DNA of 64,000 nucleotides from Sphagnum magellanicum. Its lineage: Eukaryota > Streptophyta > Sphagnopsida > Sphagnales > Sphagnaceae. The notes under the pieces are model-generated. The model saw nothing but the letters and a program-made list of their open reading frames with translations. It was not told where the DNA came from and ran no database searches. Location: assembly GCA_021904315.1 (NCBI GenBank), contig CM038923.1, forward strand, positions 7,570,038-7,634,037. Reading direction: 5' to 3'. Positions within the stretch are counted from its first letter, which is position 1, and the number at the start of each line of letters is the position of its first letter. Shown in pieces: positions 19,682-33,339 of this stretch. The translations under genes and the position numbers were made by a program.

Positions 19682-22600
19682 TTAATCAAGGAAATCATCA
19701 TTTTTATTTAATGATAAGGATCTAGTGTTAAAAAAACAAATAAAAACATGTGAATGACGAAGTGTATGTGGCGTAGGAATTAGGACATCCCATCGTGCAA
19801 TTGTTTGTAATTGATGCATTTCTATGGCAACACTTGAGTTGATTTGGAAATTTTTCATGTGTAAACGTTGAAAGAGGTAAGTATTTTCTTTGTTTTTAAT
19901 ACGGCTAAGTGTTGTAAGTGTTGAACCATATTTATATACTCCATTAGGATCAAAAGCCAAGTGATCAAGTGTTAATCCTTGTGTTCAATGTATTGTGTGT
20001 GTTGCAACTAGTTGAATAGGAAATTGTATCTTTATTATAATATGAATTGAATTTGAACCAATTTGGATATCTTTAGATATGGGTTTATAGATGTCCACAT
20101 GGGATGTATTTTTTGTTCATAGAAGTGTTCATTTTTTGTTCTTGTCAATTGACCACTTTTAAGGTTATTAAACAAAATCCATATGAATTCTTGTGAGGTA
20201 AGCAATTTTCTTGAAGCTTGGAAAATCTCATTTGCACCATTTACCAAACCATCATGTGTTGAATAATTACCAACACAAAGTTTGACCAACATGTTTTTTC
20301 TTTACTTGAAATTTTTTAAGTAATTTGCCTATGAAATTTGGATCATTTTGTAATTGAAATGATTTAGGACATGTATGATGATGTTTATCTTTTGCACGAA
20401 ATATGTATACATCTCCATCATTTTGTAAGAAGGTTGATTTGTTGTGTTTAAGTCTTGCTTCATTTGCATAAAATAAATATGGAAGTTTTGGATCTTTAGG
20501 TGATGTATGAAAACATTAATTATTTATTGTATCTATGTCAAATTGTGAATGTGTGATAGTTCAAAATTGGTTTAATATGTTGATGAATTGTTCAATATGC
20601 TAGTGCATGACTTGTTTCAATTCATAATATTTGATATTTTCCATCCAAAAGTTTGGTGTTAAACTATCAATATTATTCATATTGGTTTTGAAAGCTCTTG
20701 CATCACAAACAAATTGAACTTGATAAAAGACACCTATAATAATGACATCAAAATTTCCAAAAAAATTTGTGTGCATACATTTAATTGATTTTAATCAAAG
20801 GTTGATGAATTTTGATATCCTTTTGCCTATGAAAGAGATTTCATCCAACACCATCAACTATAATTGGTCATATTTATTTATCAAATTATCTAACCGTTTT
20901 GAACTTAAAGATGGAAAATCTTTACAGTTAAAATGAATAGAAAGACCTGAATGAATTGTGGTTCCATCAATGTTGAATGTTGTTTTTCCAATGTATGCCA
21001 TGAATAATGTTTTGTTTTTAGATGAATTGTATTGAGAATGTTTGTTGTAAAAATGTAATACACCTTGAATCAAAAGCATTAATGTGAAAGTTTTACATGT
21101 ACTTGCACCTCCAGTAATGAACAAGTGAAGTGGTTCATTTGGAATTTCTTTTCCCTAAAAATAACATCAAGAAATGTGAGATGTTGTTCATTATTCATTT
21201 TTTGAAACAATGAATGAAATTCATGGGTAGGAAAATTTTGATCTTGTGTATCAACATTATTTGAGTTAGGAATGGTGGACATACTTATATGTGGTGTAAT
21301 AACATACTTGGTGTTGATGTTGTGTGGTTCAACCCCAATATAATTAGTCATTTTTTGGGGTGGAGAATGAACATTTGCATCAAAACATTTAGTCATCCCT
21401 ATGTTTGTATCATTTGTTGTTGCCAATTCTTCAACTTGTGATTGTATGTGTATTGTCACTGTGGAAAAAATATACAAAAAATTTCACACTAAACTAATTT
21501 GTTTTTCATGCATGTTGTATGCACTATGACATGTGGAATGGTTGCCCTTGCACTATGAGAAATCGCGTCCACCAAAACCACATTACCCTACAACTAAAAC
21601 TCAAAAAATAACTCATATATGATTGTTATGCAACTATCCCTTGGATATTACAAATATTGTGCAACTATCCCCTTTAAAATATGATGTATTAATAAATAAA
21701 TTGTCATGTCAAAAAATCAATTAGTTGTATTATAATTGCACGTGAGTTGAAAATGGGTCTTTTATACAATAATTTATGCATATCATACCTACATATGTAG
21801 TCAACCATTTTTGACTTTTTAAGAAGTTGCATTATAGTTGCATGGTCCCTAAACTTTCCAACTTACAATTTACATTTTTGTTTTTTTTTTTCTTTGGACC
21901 CCTCTTACTTTTAAACCTCATAACTTTCTTATTTTTTATTCATTTTAAACAATTTAAAATGTTATAGGAGTGCCACCTGAAGTTCTACAAATTATTTTTG
22001 AATTCTAACAACAAAAAAAAACATATAAAGACTTTTTGGGTGTTTGGGAACCAACCTTTGTAGCATTTGGTGGTTTGTTTTTTGAGTTTTTGACCCTTCT
22101 ATTCTGAAGGGCCATAATTTTTTCAATTATATTCCATTTTTGATAATTTTTACTATATGAAACACGCCAATAAGAAGGGTTTAATGTTTTTTTTAATGGC
22201 AAAAACAATGGAGCACCCCCCTTGGATTTGCCTTGCCTTGAACGCTTAAAAATGTTATAATTGCAACTCAATTGCAACTAATGAACAACTAAAAGATTTA
22301 ACCCATATGTTTTGTCTTTGAATCCCATGTTACAAACTATATAAAAAAGGTTTGTTCTTTTATGTTTTCACATTAAAATACATGTGTCATTTTGGGATGA
22401 ATTGAAAAAAGCTTAACGTAATGGCAAAACACATAAAATATAAAATAAAATTTCATAAGTGCACTTAGTCTTGTGTTTTCCTACTTACTTTTATACCTAC
22501 CTATGTAGGTAGGTAAGCAAGTAGGTAGGTTTTAGGTAAATATGTAGGTATGTAGGTTTTAAAATCTACCAACTTACCTACCTATGGTTATGTATGACCT

Positions 22601-25330
22601 ACCTAGCTACTAAAATAAATTTTTTTAAAAAAAATTTCCAAAATATGCTATGTGGCAATTTTATTATTGTGCCACGTGTCGTAATCTCACACCATCATTA
22701 ACAATCATAATGGACGATGGAAATCAATATTTTGAAAAAAAATTATGTCCAAAAATCTTCATAATGCCATGTGTTAAATCGATGACAATTAATGACATTA
22801 ACATGACATCATGGGTGTAGTTATAATGGAATTGAATAGGAGTTGAAAATGAGTTATTTTGACTGAATTACAATTGAGTTGCAATGAGTTGCATTGTATA
22901 TACGGTGAGTTACAACTTTGCAACTCATGCAACTTGTCCATTAGAACTCACAACATATAAATACAATGAATTGCAAATGTTTGTTGCAACTCAAAAATTG
23001 AATTGCAAGGCCAATTGCAAAATACCCATTTTTTTCATAGTGTTGATATTATCTTCATAATAAAAAGAAACATAAATAAGAATAATTATTCTTCATAAAA
23101 ATTCTCTAAGTCACAATGTTCATTGTAATCAACATAATGGATTATATGAAATATGTGTTTCTTTTTGTTGACATTTACCATATCATGATCTACAACAAAT
23201 TCAATAAGAAAAACATTAGAAAAAAAGTTAATCATTTTTATGTACTCATTAATGATTGAGGGACACATAATATTTATAAAGTTGGAAGGTAGTGTTTTCA
23301 ACGATTTGACATAATTTTATACAAATGCACATTTTTGTAATGGAAATGTGTTGATAAATTTAAATGTTTAGATGCATGGTATAGTGGAATAGACAATACT
23401 ATGTATGCAATTAGTTGTGCTAATATTGTTGAGCATTGAAAAAAGTGTTCCCCATTTTTTGAATGTAAATGTTTGTTTCAATTATATTTTCATTGCAATT
23501 AATAATTATAGTGTTTAATTCCCTTGTAATGGTTTTATCAATTTTTGTTAAATAATACGTATAATAATTAATTGTAGCACAAGGGTCAAATATGAATTGA
23601 ACATATGTATTTCCTTGCCAAAAATTTCCAACACAAATACCAAATGAGTTTGTTCATATGTCTTTACAAGATCTTTGTAAAAAGATTGTTGGTTTTTTTA
23701 ATTTCATTTTTTATGCATTTATGTACATATTCTTATCTATGAATAGTAATTCCAAGAATGTAGTGAATGGCATAATTGGTGTTGTTTGTAGGTCCATTTT
23801 ATTAAGCTCATCAAAAAAATTGTTGTTAATTTCATTTAAATGAGTTTTTTTCCAAAGGGGACAACTTTCCAAGTGGTGTTGGTTCAAGAATTTGTGCTTC
23901 TTCCATAAGGGGGGGCCATGGAAAATTCAAAAAGACAAATAACTTGATTTTTTTTCCTACAAGTTTTTTTGTGATGATATCTTTGAAACTCACATAGCTT
24001 TGGTGTTAATTTATCACTATCACATATAATATATTTATCCACAAAATTTTCAATTATTTTATTAAAATCAAAAACATATGTTGAGGCATTTACAACCCAT
24101 AAAAGTCCATGATCATGTTTACTTCCATGATTTTGAAATATTATAACAAAGAAAAAATCCAATAAAGGTCCAAAAATCGTATCTTCTTTCATGCACAATT
24201 TTGGAAAACATTTCATGAGATGGTCAAAATAACAAGCACATGTAATAAAATTAGATTGTATGAGATTTGTAATGTGTTTCATTTCCAATTTATCAAATAG
24301 CATGTCAAATCCAAGTTTTTTACTATTAAATTCATACAAACATTGTAACGAAAGAGGCCATTTACTTTCAACACTAATGAATGTAACAAAAAATGTTGGG
24401 GGGCCTAATTGACATATCATTGAAAATACATTTATAACTTTTTAAAACAAGTTTGGTATGTCTGTGGCAAAATCATGGTTTTTATGCAAGAGTTCCCATT
24501 GAGCAATTATTTGATATGGCATTTTAATTCCTTGGTTCTTACGAGATTGACCAAAAAATAATGTTGGAAATTTGAATTCTTCATAATGAATGTCTTGGAA
24601 AACCCAACAATTTAAAATCTTCACTTAATGCAACAATTATAACATTTTTCAAAGTAATTGTAAATTTGTTCAAAAGACAATATGTTTTGCACCATAATAT
24701 TTGTTAATATATCTTTTTGTTCATCTTCAAATCCATCTTCATTGTTGTTGGCACATCATTTGTCTCACAAGAAATGTTAATAGAATGGGTCTAATGAGAC
24801 AATGTGAACATATCAAGCCATTGTGTATGGATTGATATATTAAAATCTTTATATAACAATGCATTGTGGAGATCATGCAAAGCTATCATAATAAGGTTTG
24901 GTTGTACATTACCTATCAAATATGGCAATTTGTGGCATTACCATTCATCTTTTTAACAATTTACCAATAGTTGCTTCATCATGTGGAAGACAAGATAAAA
25001 TTGATTGGGTAAAATTTAAATTTGTTAAAACATTTGTAATACTTCTTTTAATACTATATTGGCAAAAGTTGAAGTTGCCAAATTTGACCAAAGGCCAAGT
25101 GAGGCAATACCAATCGGTCTTCTAATTCATTAAGTTTTTTATAGAGTTTATGGGGTCATTTAATTCAATGTTTGTTAGGACTAAAAGTTTTGGAGTTTTT
25201 TTTTTTTGAAAAAATGAGTAAGAACTTTTACACAATAATGGTTTAATTTCACCAATTAAAATATCAACACAATATTTTTCAATGGTTGTTATATATATAA
25301 TCAATGACAACACACATATGGATGAATTAG
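19682..25330 (-). pseudogene. Decayed Helitron RepHel (replication initiator plus PIF1 helicase)
   Basis: On the minus strand, pieces appear in the proper order from right to left. First is a DUF6570-like N segment (NELEDRLVLPHLAFGQIWQLQ at about 25,060-25,120). Next are FPTLFFGQ and QWELLHKNHDFA (24,442-24,600), QLGPPTFFVTF (about 24,390), and a Rep HUH-type motif in HGSKHDHGLLW (about 24,100-24,140). Then come DYNEHCDLENFYEE (about 23,090-23,130), the helicase P-loop region (about 21,090-21,125) and DEISFIG (about 20,835). The C-terminal segments are VGNYSTHDGLVNGA (about 20,250) and NTRSLSLNKND (about 19,700). Many frameshifts and stops break it, and the P-loop reads GGASTCKT instead of GGAGTGKT, so the protein is dead. 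A CACTA-type element splits it between the Rep and helicase parts. Helitrons move by rolling-circle transposition. The outer ends were not found. Confidence 0.85.
21551..23042. mobile_element. Non-autonomous CACTA (En/Spm-type) element, 1,492 bp
   Basis: The left end CACTATGAGAAA and the right end (reverse complement CACTATGAAAAA) match at 11 of 12 positions. The element is flanked on both sides by TTG (21548-21550 and 23043-23045), the 3-bp target duplication expected of the CACTA superfamily. Inside there is no transposase. Subterminal copies of motifs such as TTGCAACTCA and GCAACTATCCC, and a palindrome of ACCTACCTA/TAGGTAGGT near 22,500, are typical of transposase-binding subterminal regions. 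It sits inside the Helitron remnant and is therefore younger than it. Confidence 0.85.
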
Positions 25331-26770
25331 TGTATCTTTTAAGTTGTTCAAAATATTTAACACGATGAGTTTTTTATTGATTCCAAAAATGTGTCTATGT
25401 TTATGCAATTTTATGGAATGTTACAAATAGTCAAATTTGTGTTCAATTGATGAAGAGGAAGTTGTTGGGCTTGTAATTGAAAATTATTAATGCTATTTCT
25501 ATTAACATTTATATTTGTCATAGGCTGGATGTTGTCCCAAGAAGAGTTGATAATTTCTACAACATATTTCTTTTTTTGTATATTGTGACGTAAATGATGA
25601 TAAACTTGGGTGAATTGTAATTACAATATGGAATTTTTGACCAAAAAAATATTTGCTATATCTTTTTAAGTGAATAATGTACACTTAGTCATCAAATCAT
25701 CTAACTTGTTGTCCTGGATGGGTTGCCAACAGAAATGTTTAGGTTTGTGAACATGTTCATGTGATGTTTGAGTTCTATATTTGTGTGAATCCATAACATC
25801 ATTAATGTCATGCAAAGGTAGATATTGTTTTTTCCCATGTTGAATGCATTATGTTATTGGTTCAATGTCATGTTCCATGGATGCTAATTTTAACATGTTT
25901 TGATCATTCAATTATGAAATATTATGAAAAATGATTAGTTAATAATGGTTTTTTGTAGGATTAAATACTTCATCGTGGTAGAGTAATTATAATGGACTTC
26001 TTATTACAAAATTGTCACCAACATGTAAACATATCACACAATGTTTTTTGGACCACACATATATATGTTTTCGTAAATAATTTGTTAAAAAAAATATTGC
26101 ATGATTGTCACCCCACAAACCCCTACATTTTGCACGTATGGTCATCTTGTCCACATAAGTTTGCAAGGAATCAATGCCATGATCTTTGTATAATAATGAA
26201 ACATCAAAATGGATATTAATGATTTTTTGGAATGCAGGAGTAGGTTGTTGGAAAGATCATGCAAAGTGGGCCATACATTGGGAATGAAGTTTGTGAATAG
26301 TGAAGTAAAAGTAATACTAAATCAAACAACAATCATCGATTACAAAAGGATAATTTTGAATCCATTGAAGATGTTGCACATTGAGCACATGGTCAATAGT
26401 CATGTTGACAAACAATAGAAAAGTGGCATTTGTTGGACAAACCCCCCCCACCCCCCCCAAAACTTACAAGAACTTACTTGAAATAACTTAACCTTAAAAA
26501 TTACTAAAATAAAAACTTATCAAAGTTGAAAGTTACCAAAATTAATATGGACCAAAAAATACTTAAAATTTATAGAAATTTAGTTAATGAAAAAATTAAC
26601 AAAACAAAGGTTTATCAACACACTTTTGTCAAACCCAGGTCAATTGGTAGAAATGAGAAACCAATTAACTTTTATTCCTTTAATTATTTTGAAATGTTTG
26701 ATTTAGAACTTGCTTTTTTTTCAAAATTTAGTCAATATTTTTCATGATGAATTTATTTATTTATTTGTTT
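25331..26770. other. AT-rich sequence, probably the 5' part of the Helitron
   Basis: No intact gene. A minus frame at 25,502-25,684 may be part of the degraded Helitron N-terminal region, but no motif can be named. A C-rich run (about 26,441-26,458) interrupts the AT-rich sequence. The 5' TC end of the Helitron was not recognised. Confidence 0.35.
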
Positions 26771-27250
26771 CCAATTGCTAGTATTTAGACTATGATTAAG
26801 GTGTGGATTGATTTCATCACTTTTCCATGATGAATTTTTTTTCAAAAAAATTTTTGATCGCTGGTTGTTGGATTATGAACAAGGTGTGGATTGGTTGCAA
26901 CAAAATTGACATTTTCCATGATGAATTTTTTTTAAGTTTTTTTTTTCGATTGTTGGTTGCTAAATTGTGACCATGGTGTGGATTAATTGTAACAAAAAAT
27001 CGATCAACACTTTTCACAATGAATTTTTTTTACTAATTTTTTTCTTTGGTCACTGGTCATTAGATTACAATCAAGGTGTGGATTGGTTGCAACTAAAAAT
27101 TCAATCGACACTTTCCATTAAAAAAAAAATTAAGTTTTTTTTCAATCATCGGACTACGGCCAAGGTGTGGATCAGTTGCAATTGAAAATTTTGCTTGTTT
27201 AAGTGGTGACTGAAATTCGATCAACACTTTTCCACAATGATTTTTTCGTT
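26771..27250. repeat. ~90-bp tandem repeat, five degenerate copies
   Basis: The phrase AAGGTGTGGATTGGTTGCAAC, followed by a T-run after CCATGATGAATTTTTT, recurs with cores at 26,798, 26,881, 26,972, 27,073 and 27,162 (spacings 83-101 bp). Length changes are mostly in the T-runs. No coding potential. Confidence 0.8.
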
Positions 27251-29565
27251 TTAAAAAAAGTTGTTAAACTTGTCTATAATCAACAAAATGAAAAACAATT
27301 TTGTTCCACAATGGTAGTAAACATATTGTCAATATGTATTCTATGAAAATATGGAAGTATGATTATGGAAAACGTTGATGTTGATGGAAACCAATGTAAC
27401 ACAATAAGAATATGTATATAAAAAAAGGTTTGGTCATCTTATAATATCAACTTGGAAAACTAACTAAATATAAACATCACAAAGTACATACAAGATTGAA
27501 AATATGAAACAGTTCAAGTAGGGTTACAAAACCTTGAAAATATAAACCTTCAAATAGGATTACAAATCATTGAAAATTCAAACTTTTAAGTAGGAATACA
27601 AAACCTTGAAAATCCAAACTTTCAAGTTGAAGTAAAGGCTAAAATAGTGGCATTTTGAGCTTTGAAACTTTCATTGTAACTAACAAGTCCCCCCATTGGA
27701 TTCAAGTGAAAACCTTTGGTAACTTTCAAATTACTAAGGAGTTCAATCATAATAACTCATGCACTAAACACAAATTATAAATTAGGTTCGTTTTGAATGA
27801 ATATGCATACATCAAAATTTTCAAAAACCGTAAAATGGGTTTTTAAATGGATACATCAAACATGGAAAAATGGAATTTCACATGAAACACAAGCTAAATT
27901 AAATGAAAAAATGTTAACCTTGTGTGAAATAATAAGCCTCTCACATTTAACATGGAGATTGAAAATGTTTTTCAATTTTTTTTGGATTGAAAGAGACAAG
28001 GCTAGAATAATGATTGATGAAGTAGTAGTTAGTAGCTTCATATCACCCTTGTTATTAACTGTAATGTTTTGCACGATGCAAAATGTGGGGGCTCTTTTGT
28101 GGAATTATTCAACTAGTTTGTGAAACTCAGTTTAGAATATGGTAGCAAAACTCACATACACCAATCACAAATGTGAAAGATTATTTGTTGAAAACATAAT
28201 ATATAAATCAATAAAATTTGAAAAAATAATATATATTCACAATTTGAATGTCTTTTTGGGAGGTGCCATTAACAACCAATAGTTCAAATTTCCCATTGAT
28301 TTCAATAGGCACATCACTGACAACAAATGTAATGTTGTTGCAAAAGGTTAGAACATGCATCGTCCAAAATTATTGATTATGACTTTTGGATCAAAAAATA
28401 GTTTAATAGCAGGGTCAAAAGGAAAGACAATTGTCATTTTAATGGCTATAGAAAACTCAATGGTCCAATTTGAATCTCCTTTGTCATAGTCAAATTTGTT
28501 TTTTGATAGAAAATTTTTCCAATTGGAAAAATTTGCCTTTTTTAATCAACTCAAAATGTGTATTTATTAAAGTGCCTTTAATGTTGATAGTGATTGTGGT
28601 GGTACCCACATAATCAATCACATTTGCATGGAGGTAAAAATAAGTGATAATTTTGGTTGAGGATCTAGAGAGAGAAAAATTACCATATACACTTAAAATC
28701 AAACAATTAAAGACAACATTACAAGTGTTTTTGACTAGCACATATGGTCATTCATTTTGCTTTGTCATCAAAGTTAACTAGAACAAAACTTGACAATCAA
28801 AATCAATAGAACAAAAAAAATTAAAATTAAATAAAATTAAATATATATAGACGACGAAAAAAAATTAAACTTACCCGGTCAAGCTTAATAAACACAAAAA
28901 AAATTAATAAATACAAAAAAAACCTGTAAAACACATAAAACCATGATGACAAATAATGATCAGAACTTAGCCCTAGAAGCAAGCCATTACTGAAATAAGA
29001 ACCTTCTTGAGACAAAGTCGAAGGGGTTCTTATTTCAATAATGCCATGGCTGTTACCCAACGTAAAGCACAATCAATTTTTTTTAATTTTAAAAGGGATT
29101 TTGTCTGAATTCAGAACATTCGAAATGTAAGGTAATGCCCCAACCTGAGGGTGTTGCATGGCGCAAAATCGATGGATTTTGGTTGATTTTGTAGCTTTTC
29201 CTCCCTTTTTCTTTGGTGATATCTGCCAAGTACTCTCGAGATACCCACCAAGTATCACCCAAAAAAAAAAAAACCGTGAAAAAATGACGGGCATTTTAGA
29301 AAATGAAACAACCACAAGAGCACCTATAGGTGCTTCCTCCAAGTGTTTCATTTTTTGAAATGCCTCACAAGATCTTAGGCTTTGTAAGTGCTCCTCTAAC
29401 TACATTAAAGAATTATTTCGGAGGTTTTAACACTCACTAGTATTAGCCCATTCTAGGATGTTGTGACTATAAAAAGTCTTCGATTCTAACCCAATGGTGT
29501 GCAAGTGAAATTCGTGCTGGCCCTCTTGAGCTTAACTTGGGGGTGCCAAGAGCTTGTCATATCTT
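27251..29565. other. AT-rich intergenic DNA
   Basis: No gene. A short series of near-repeats of CCTTGAAAATCCAAACTTTCAAGT occurs at about 27,530-27,625. Plus and minus frames of 80-110 codons (for example 27,797-28,123) have no recognisable motif. An inverted repeat at 28,982-29,051 is annotated separately. The last part (29,350-29,565) abuts the tail of the LINE. Confidence 0.5.
28982..29051. repeat. Short inverted repeat (hairpin)
   Basis: The left arm AGCCATTACTGAAATAAGAA (28,982-29,006 with CCTTC) and the right arm (reverse complement of 29,020-29,051, containing ATTGAAATAAGAACC) can pair over about 25 bases around a 13-base loop, with a small insertion in the right arm. It may be a terminator-like or MITE-derived hairpin; no gene is adjacent. 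Confidence 0.6.
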
Positions 29566-29639
29566 ACTTACTTACTTACTTACAATTTAGCGTCATTAAG
29601 TGGGCCAAACAACGCCTGGGCCAGAACCCAATTGACGTT

Positions 29640-32600
29640 AAGTCTGATGAAGCAATTTAGATCTAACCGTTTGACATTGCACTAAAAATCTAGCAAGGAT
29701 GCCTTGCTGCAGACAGCTCAGCAATTCAGCTAAAGGTGTGATGGCAGTTAGTGGCAATGAACCTCTAAACCTCTCTCGAACACTTTGATAGGCAAGGCAA
29801 ACTAAGAAGAAGTGGTCTTCATCCTCAACCGCACTCAAGTTGCACAATTTGTAGTAATGTTGCTGCACCGGCACCTTCACTGGCTTAACTTGCCTTCCTA
29901 GCTCAATCTACAGCTTGTGATTCGCACAACGAAAACGTGCCAAGCTTCTCCTAAGCTGTGCATTGTCTACCCTGGAGAGGTATTCTTTGTACCCATACTG
30001 TGTTGAGTTATTCAACCCCAAATACGCTCTCACCCTGCTGGAGTCAGCTGCAGCCACTTGATGGTGTACAATGTATTGCCTTTTAGCCAACTGCTTGAAG
30101 CGAGCACATGGTGGCAGCTGATCGCTATCGATGCACAAATTGTACGTCGATAATCGTTCATCTACTTGTGCTAACCAGCGAGCAGGCAATCAGCTCTTTC
30201 TACCCATAGCACTCTAGTTCCCGAGTAAGACTTTTCGCCTAGCTACAAGCAACTACAGCTGTACATCATAAGCTAACTTGAGCATGCGATCTGAGTCTAC
30301 TTCAGAACTGACATGTGAGAGAAAATGCATGGTCTGTTGCCACCAAAATATTTCTAGGGGAAACCTGCCAAACTTTGCTAGCACGACGTAACTGGATGTC
30401 GTGGTGCTGACCCCCAGCGATGACTTCAAAAAAGCCCAATGAACCCCCTCTAACTGTTCGTGTGCCATGTGGTCTGACCATACTTCACACCCATAGCTAA
30501 GCACTGGTTTGACTAGTGCATCAAACAGCTAGCATTGTAATGCTGGGTCAAAGATGCGCAGCTCTGCGCATCTGCACCGTAATGCAAAAACTGCCTTTTT
30601 CCCTAACATTAATAACTATTGTATTGCCACTTGCATACCTTTTGTGTCGTGCAGCTCAACACCTAGATACTTGAAAGAGTTTAGTTGCTCTATAGCTTCG
30701 CCCTCATACTGAAAAGCCTTACACACAAACTTGCATGCTTCAAACACAACAACCTTGGTTTTCTTGACATTCATAGTCAACTGACGCTCACAACAAAAAG
30801 CTTGCAAGACATCCAATTACTTCTACAATCCAGCAAGAGTGTGTGACATGAGAGCTAAGTCGTCTGCATACAAAAGCAAGCGAACAACTAGCTGTCCCAA
30901 CATTGGTGGTGTGTCACCCTCCAAAGCATTTAGCTGTTTCTCTAGGCCATCTATGAACAGGCCAAACATGAGCGAGCTGAGGGGGCATCCTTGCTTCACT
31001 CCGATGCGGCAAAGGAAAGTGGGCGGGAGCCCTTTTTCTGGATGGTGCAAACAGGTACATGGAGCACAAGCACTCCAGTATCCGCCCACTAATGTTAAGT
31101 CCCTCCAGCACCTGCCACAACATGTCCCTTGGTACTATATCAAAGGCTTTTTTGAAGTCCACAAAACAAGTGTATAGCTTCTTTTTCTGAAATCTGGCTT
31201 GTTCGGTCAAAGTGCGAAAAATATCTATTGTCCTGAAGTCCTTTCTAAAACCAGCCTGTCCCTTTGCGCATAAATCATTGGTTTCTGCCCATTAATTGAT
31301 GCGGGACTCAAGAATCATTGCAAACACCTTGGCTAAGACTGGTCCTACTATGATCCCCCTGTAATTATCAAATTGACTACAATCACCCCCTTTGTACAAT
31401 GCATGTATGATCCCAATAGAGAGTGATTCACAATAGCCCTCGTGCAGAATTTTGTTAAAAGCAATCAATAGTGGTTGTTGGAGGGCAACAGTCGCATCCA
31501 AAAGGAACTTTGGTTTGATGCCATCAATGCCTGCAACTTTGTGTCGTTTTAGCTTTTTGAATGCTTGTTGTACTTCAATTAGTGTGATGTCAACATTCAA
31601 CTATTCGCAATCAATACCATTAGGTGGAAAGGATTCCACCTAGGCTTGAATAGCGGCACCTATCATAGCTCCTACTGTGGCTGGTGCCGCCGGAGGCTGG
31701 AGCAGTTACTAGAAGCCATCCCTGAACGCTTCGCTGGTGATGCCATTGACACCCTCAGCGCGCTTGTGGTACCGCTTCCAAAATGTTGCAAGATCTACCT
31801 TCGCTAAACCACATAGCTATTTAGCCTTAAGCACATCATAAGCACGTTCCTTCCTTTTATACAATTGTTTCATTTGCTTAAGTCTGACCTGCCTATCTGG
31901 GTGCGCATGTGACAATTTAGCAAACTGGCTTTTGGTCTGGCGACATTCTATGTCAAACCAGGGTTTGTGGCTATGCTTTATTGCTTTTCCTAAGGCCACT
32001 TGTCTATTTCCAAACACTTCTTCTACAAATTGTGTGATGCACTATTATAACAGATTGACTATTATTTGTACGTCAGATGCATCAAGTACATCCGAGCTTG
32101 CCCAGACACCGATGTTATGCTATACACTCTTGCTAAACTCGACTGCTTTGACAGTGTCATATTTGAAACGTGGTAGGTGTTTGATTGCCTTTTATTGAAC
32201 ATGAGGGGATTGCCACTGCTATGTGATTGTAAGTACCAATGGTCTATGATCAGAGTGCGCATCTTTGTGACTTGAGTACTTTTCATCGCAATTAACCTCT
32301 AAGCGCTTGACACCTTCTAATTGGTCAACTGTCGTAAGAAAATAGTCCACAGTGCTAAAACCTTTATTGGATAGGCATGTGTACTCCCCTGATATGTTTC
32401 CTGGTGTGCGGCCATTGAGGATGAACAGCCGAGTAGTTCTACAGAGATCCAGGAACTCACGATGCCAACCAACTGTGACGGTGTCACGGTTCTGGCACTC
32501 TAGCATATCGTTGGGCAGGGTGTCCTCAATGGCCTGTGACACCAGTAGCACATCTACTGATTAACTGCAATCAATGAAGTCAGTGTTTGTGCATGTCCTT

Positions 32601-33058
32601 GCATTGAAATCCCCAGCAAGAAGCACACCACCTAAACTCATGGCTTTTCCAACCTCTTGGCATATGTGTTTAAACAGGCTGTTGTCCGCATATGGAGAGC
32701 CTTGTGGAGCAGCATATACTATGCATAAGAACAAAGACCTTTGGAAAGCATTGCCCAAACGTAGCCAAATCCTAGTCCCATCCCTTGCAGTCTTCCAAAC
32801 AGCAGTACTATTTGCCCATGTTTCCTTGACTAGTACCGCAATGCCTCCACTGTGCTTTCGAACGACACCTTGTGGAGTCATAGGCCTGGCAACATCAAAA
32901 CAGTAGAACCCCGATAAGACCGGGAATGTATCACTCGGGAAGTGATGTGTTTCTGTCAAAGCAACAACGTCAACATGTTGAAATAGGTCAAGCAGATGTT
33001 CATGTGTTTCTAGTTTTGTGATAGTGGCCCCATGGATGTTCCACAGGCACACGCGCAA
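29640..33058 (-). pseudogene. LINE ORF2: endonuclease, reverse transcriptase, C-terminal zinc motif
   Basis: Endonuclease motifs: CLWNIHG at the start, ALTETHH, LLAGDFNAR (about 32,590-32,620) and SDHRPLVL (about 32,230). Reverse transcriptase motifs: KLKRHKVAGIDGI (about 31,530), CFVDFKKAFDIV (about 31,150), GVKQGCPLSSLMFGLFIDG and LLLYADDLALM (about 30,850-30,880). The C-terminal CNLSAVEDEDHFFLVC zinc motif lies near 29,800. Stops occur at 32,561 and near 32,220, 32,190, 31,290, 30,830, 30,820, 30,615, 30,530, 30,235, 30,215, 30,195 and 29,910. All stops examined sit where a CAG, CAA or CGA codon would be expected. ORF2 proteins nick target DNA and copy the element RNA in the nucleus. Confidence 0.9.
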
Positions 33059-33339
33059 GTCTTTCTAGCCCTTGCCCCCCTATGCAATAGGAGAATTTAC
33101 AACTTTGTGATTGATTAGAGATCGGCCCCACACCAGTAGACCCATTCACCAACCTCTTTGGCCTCCTTGAAGGTGGCCCAAATAGCTCGTTTCTGGGCCT
33201 GCTGAGAAGGAGTCAGATCCTCGTCGAGCCCAAGTTAAGTGCTATGTAGGCCTTTGTGAATGCGCAGCACTGTGAGCTTGTCGTGTACCGATGTCAGCAT
33301 GATGATGACTGTCGGTGCCTTGTTAGTGGCCTTATCCAG

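Noticed and set aside
28982..29051. MicroRNA precursor
   Set aside because: Arms pair over only about 25 bases with a 13-base loop and no evidence of expression; the hairpin is annotated only as an inverted repeat.
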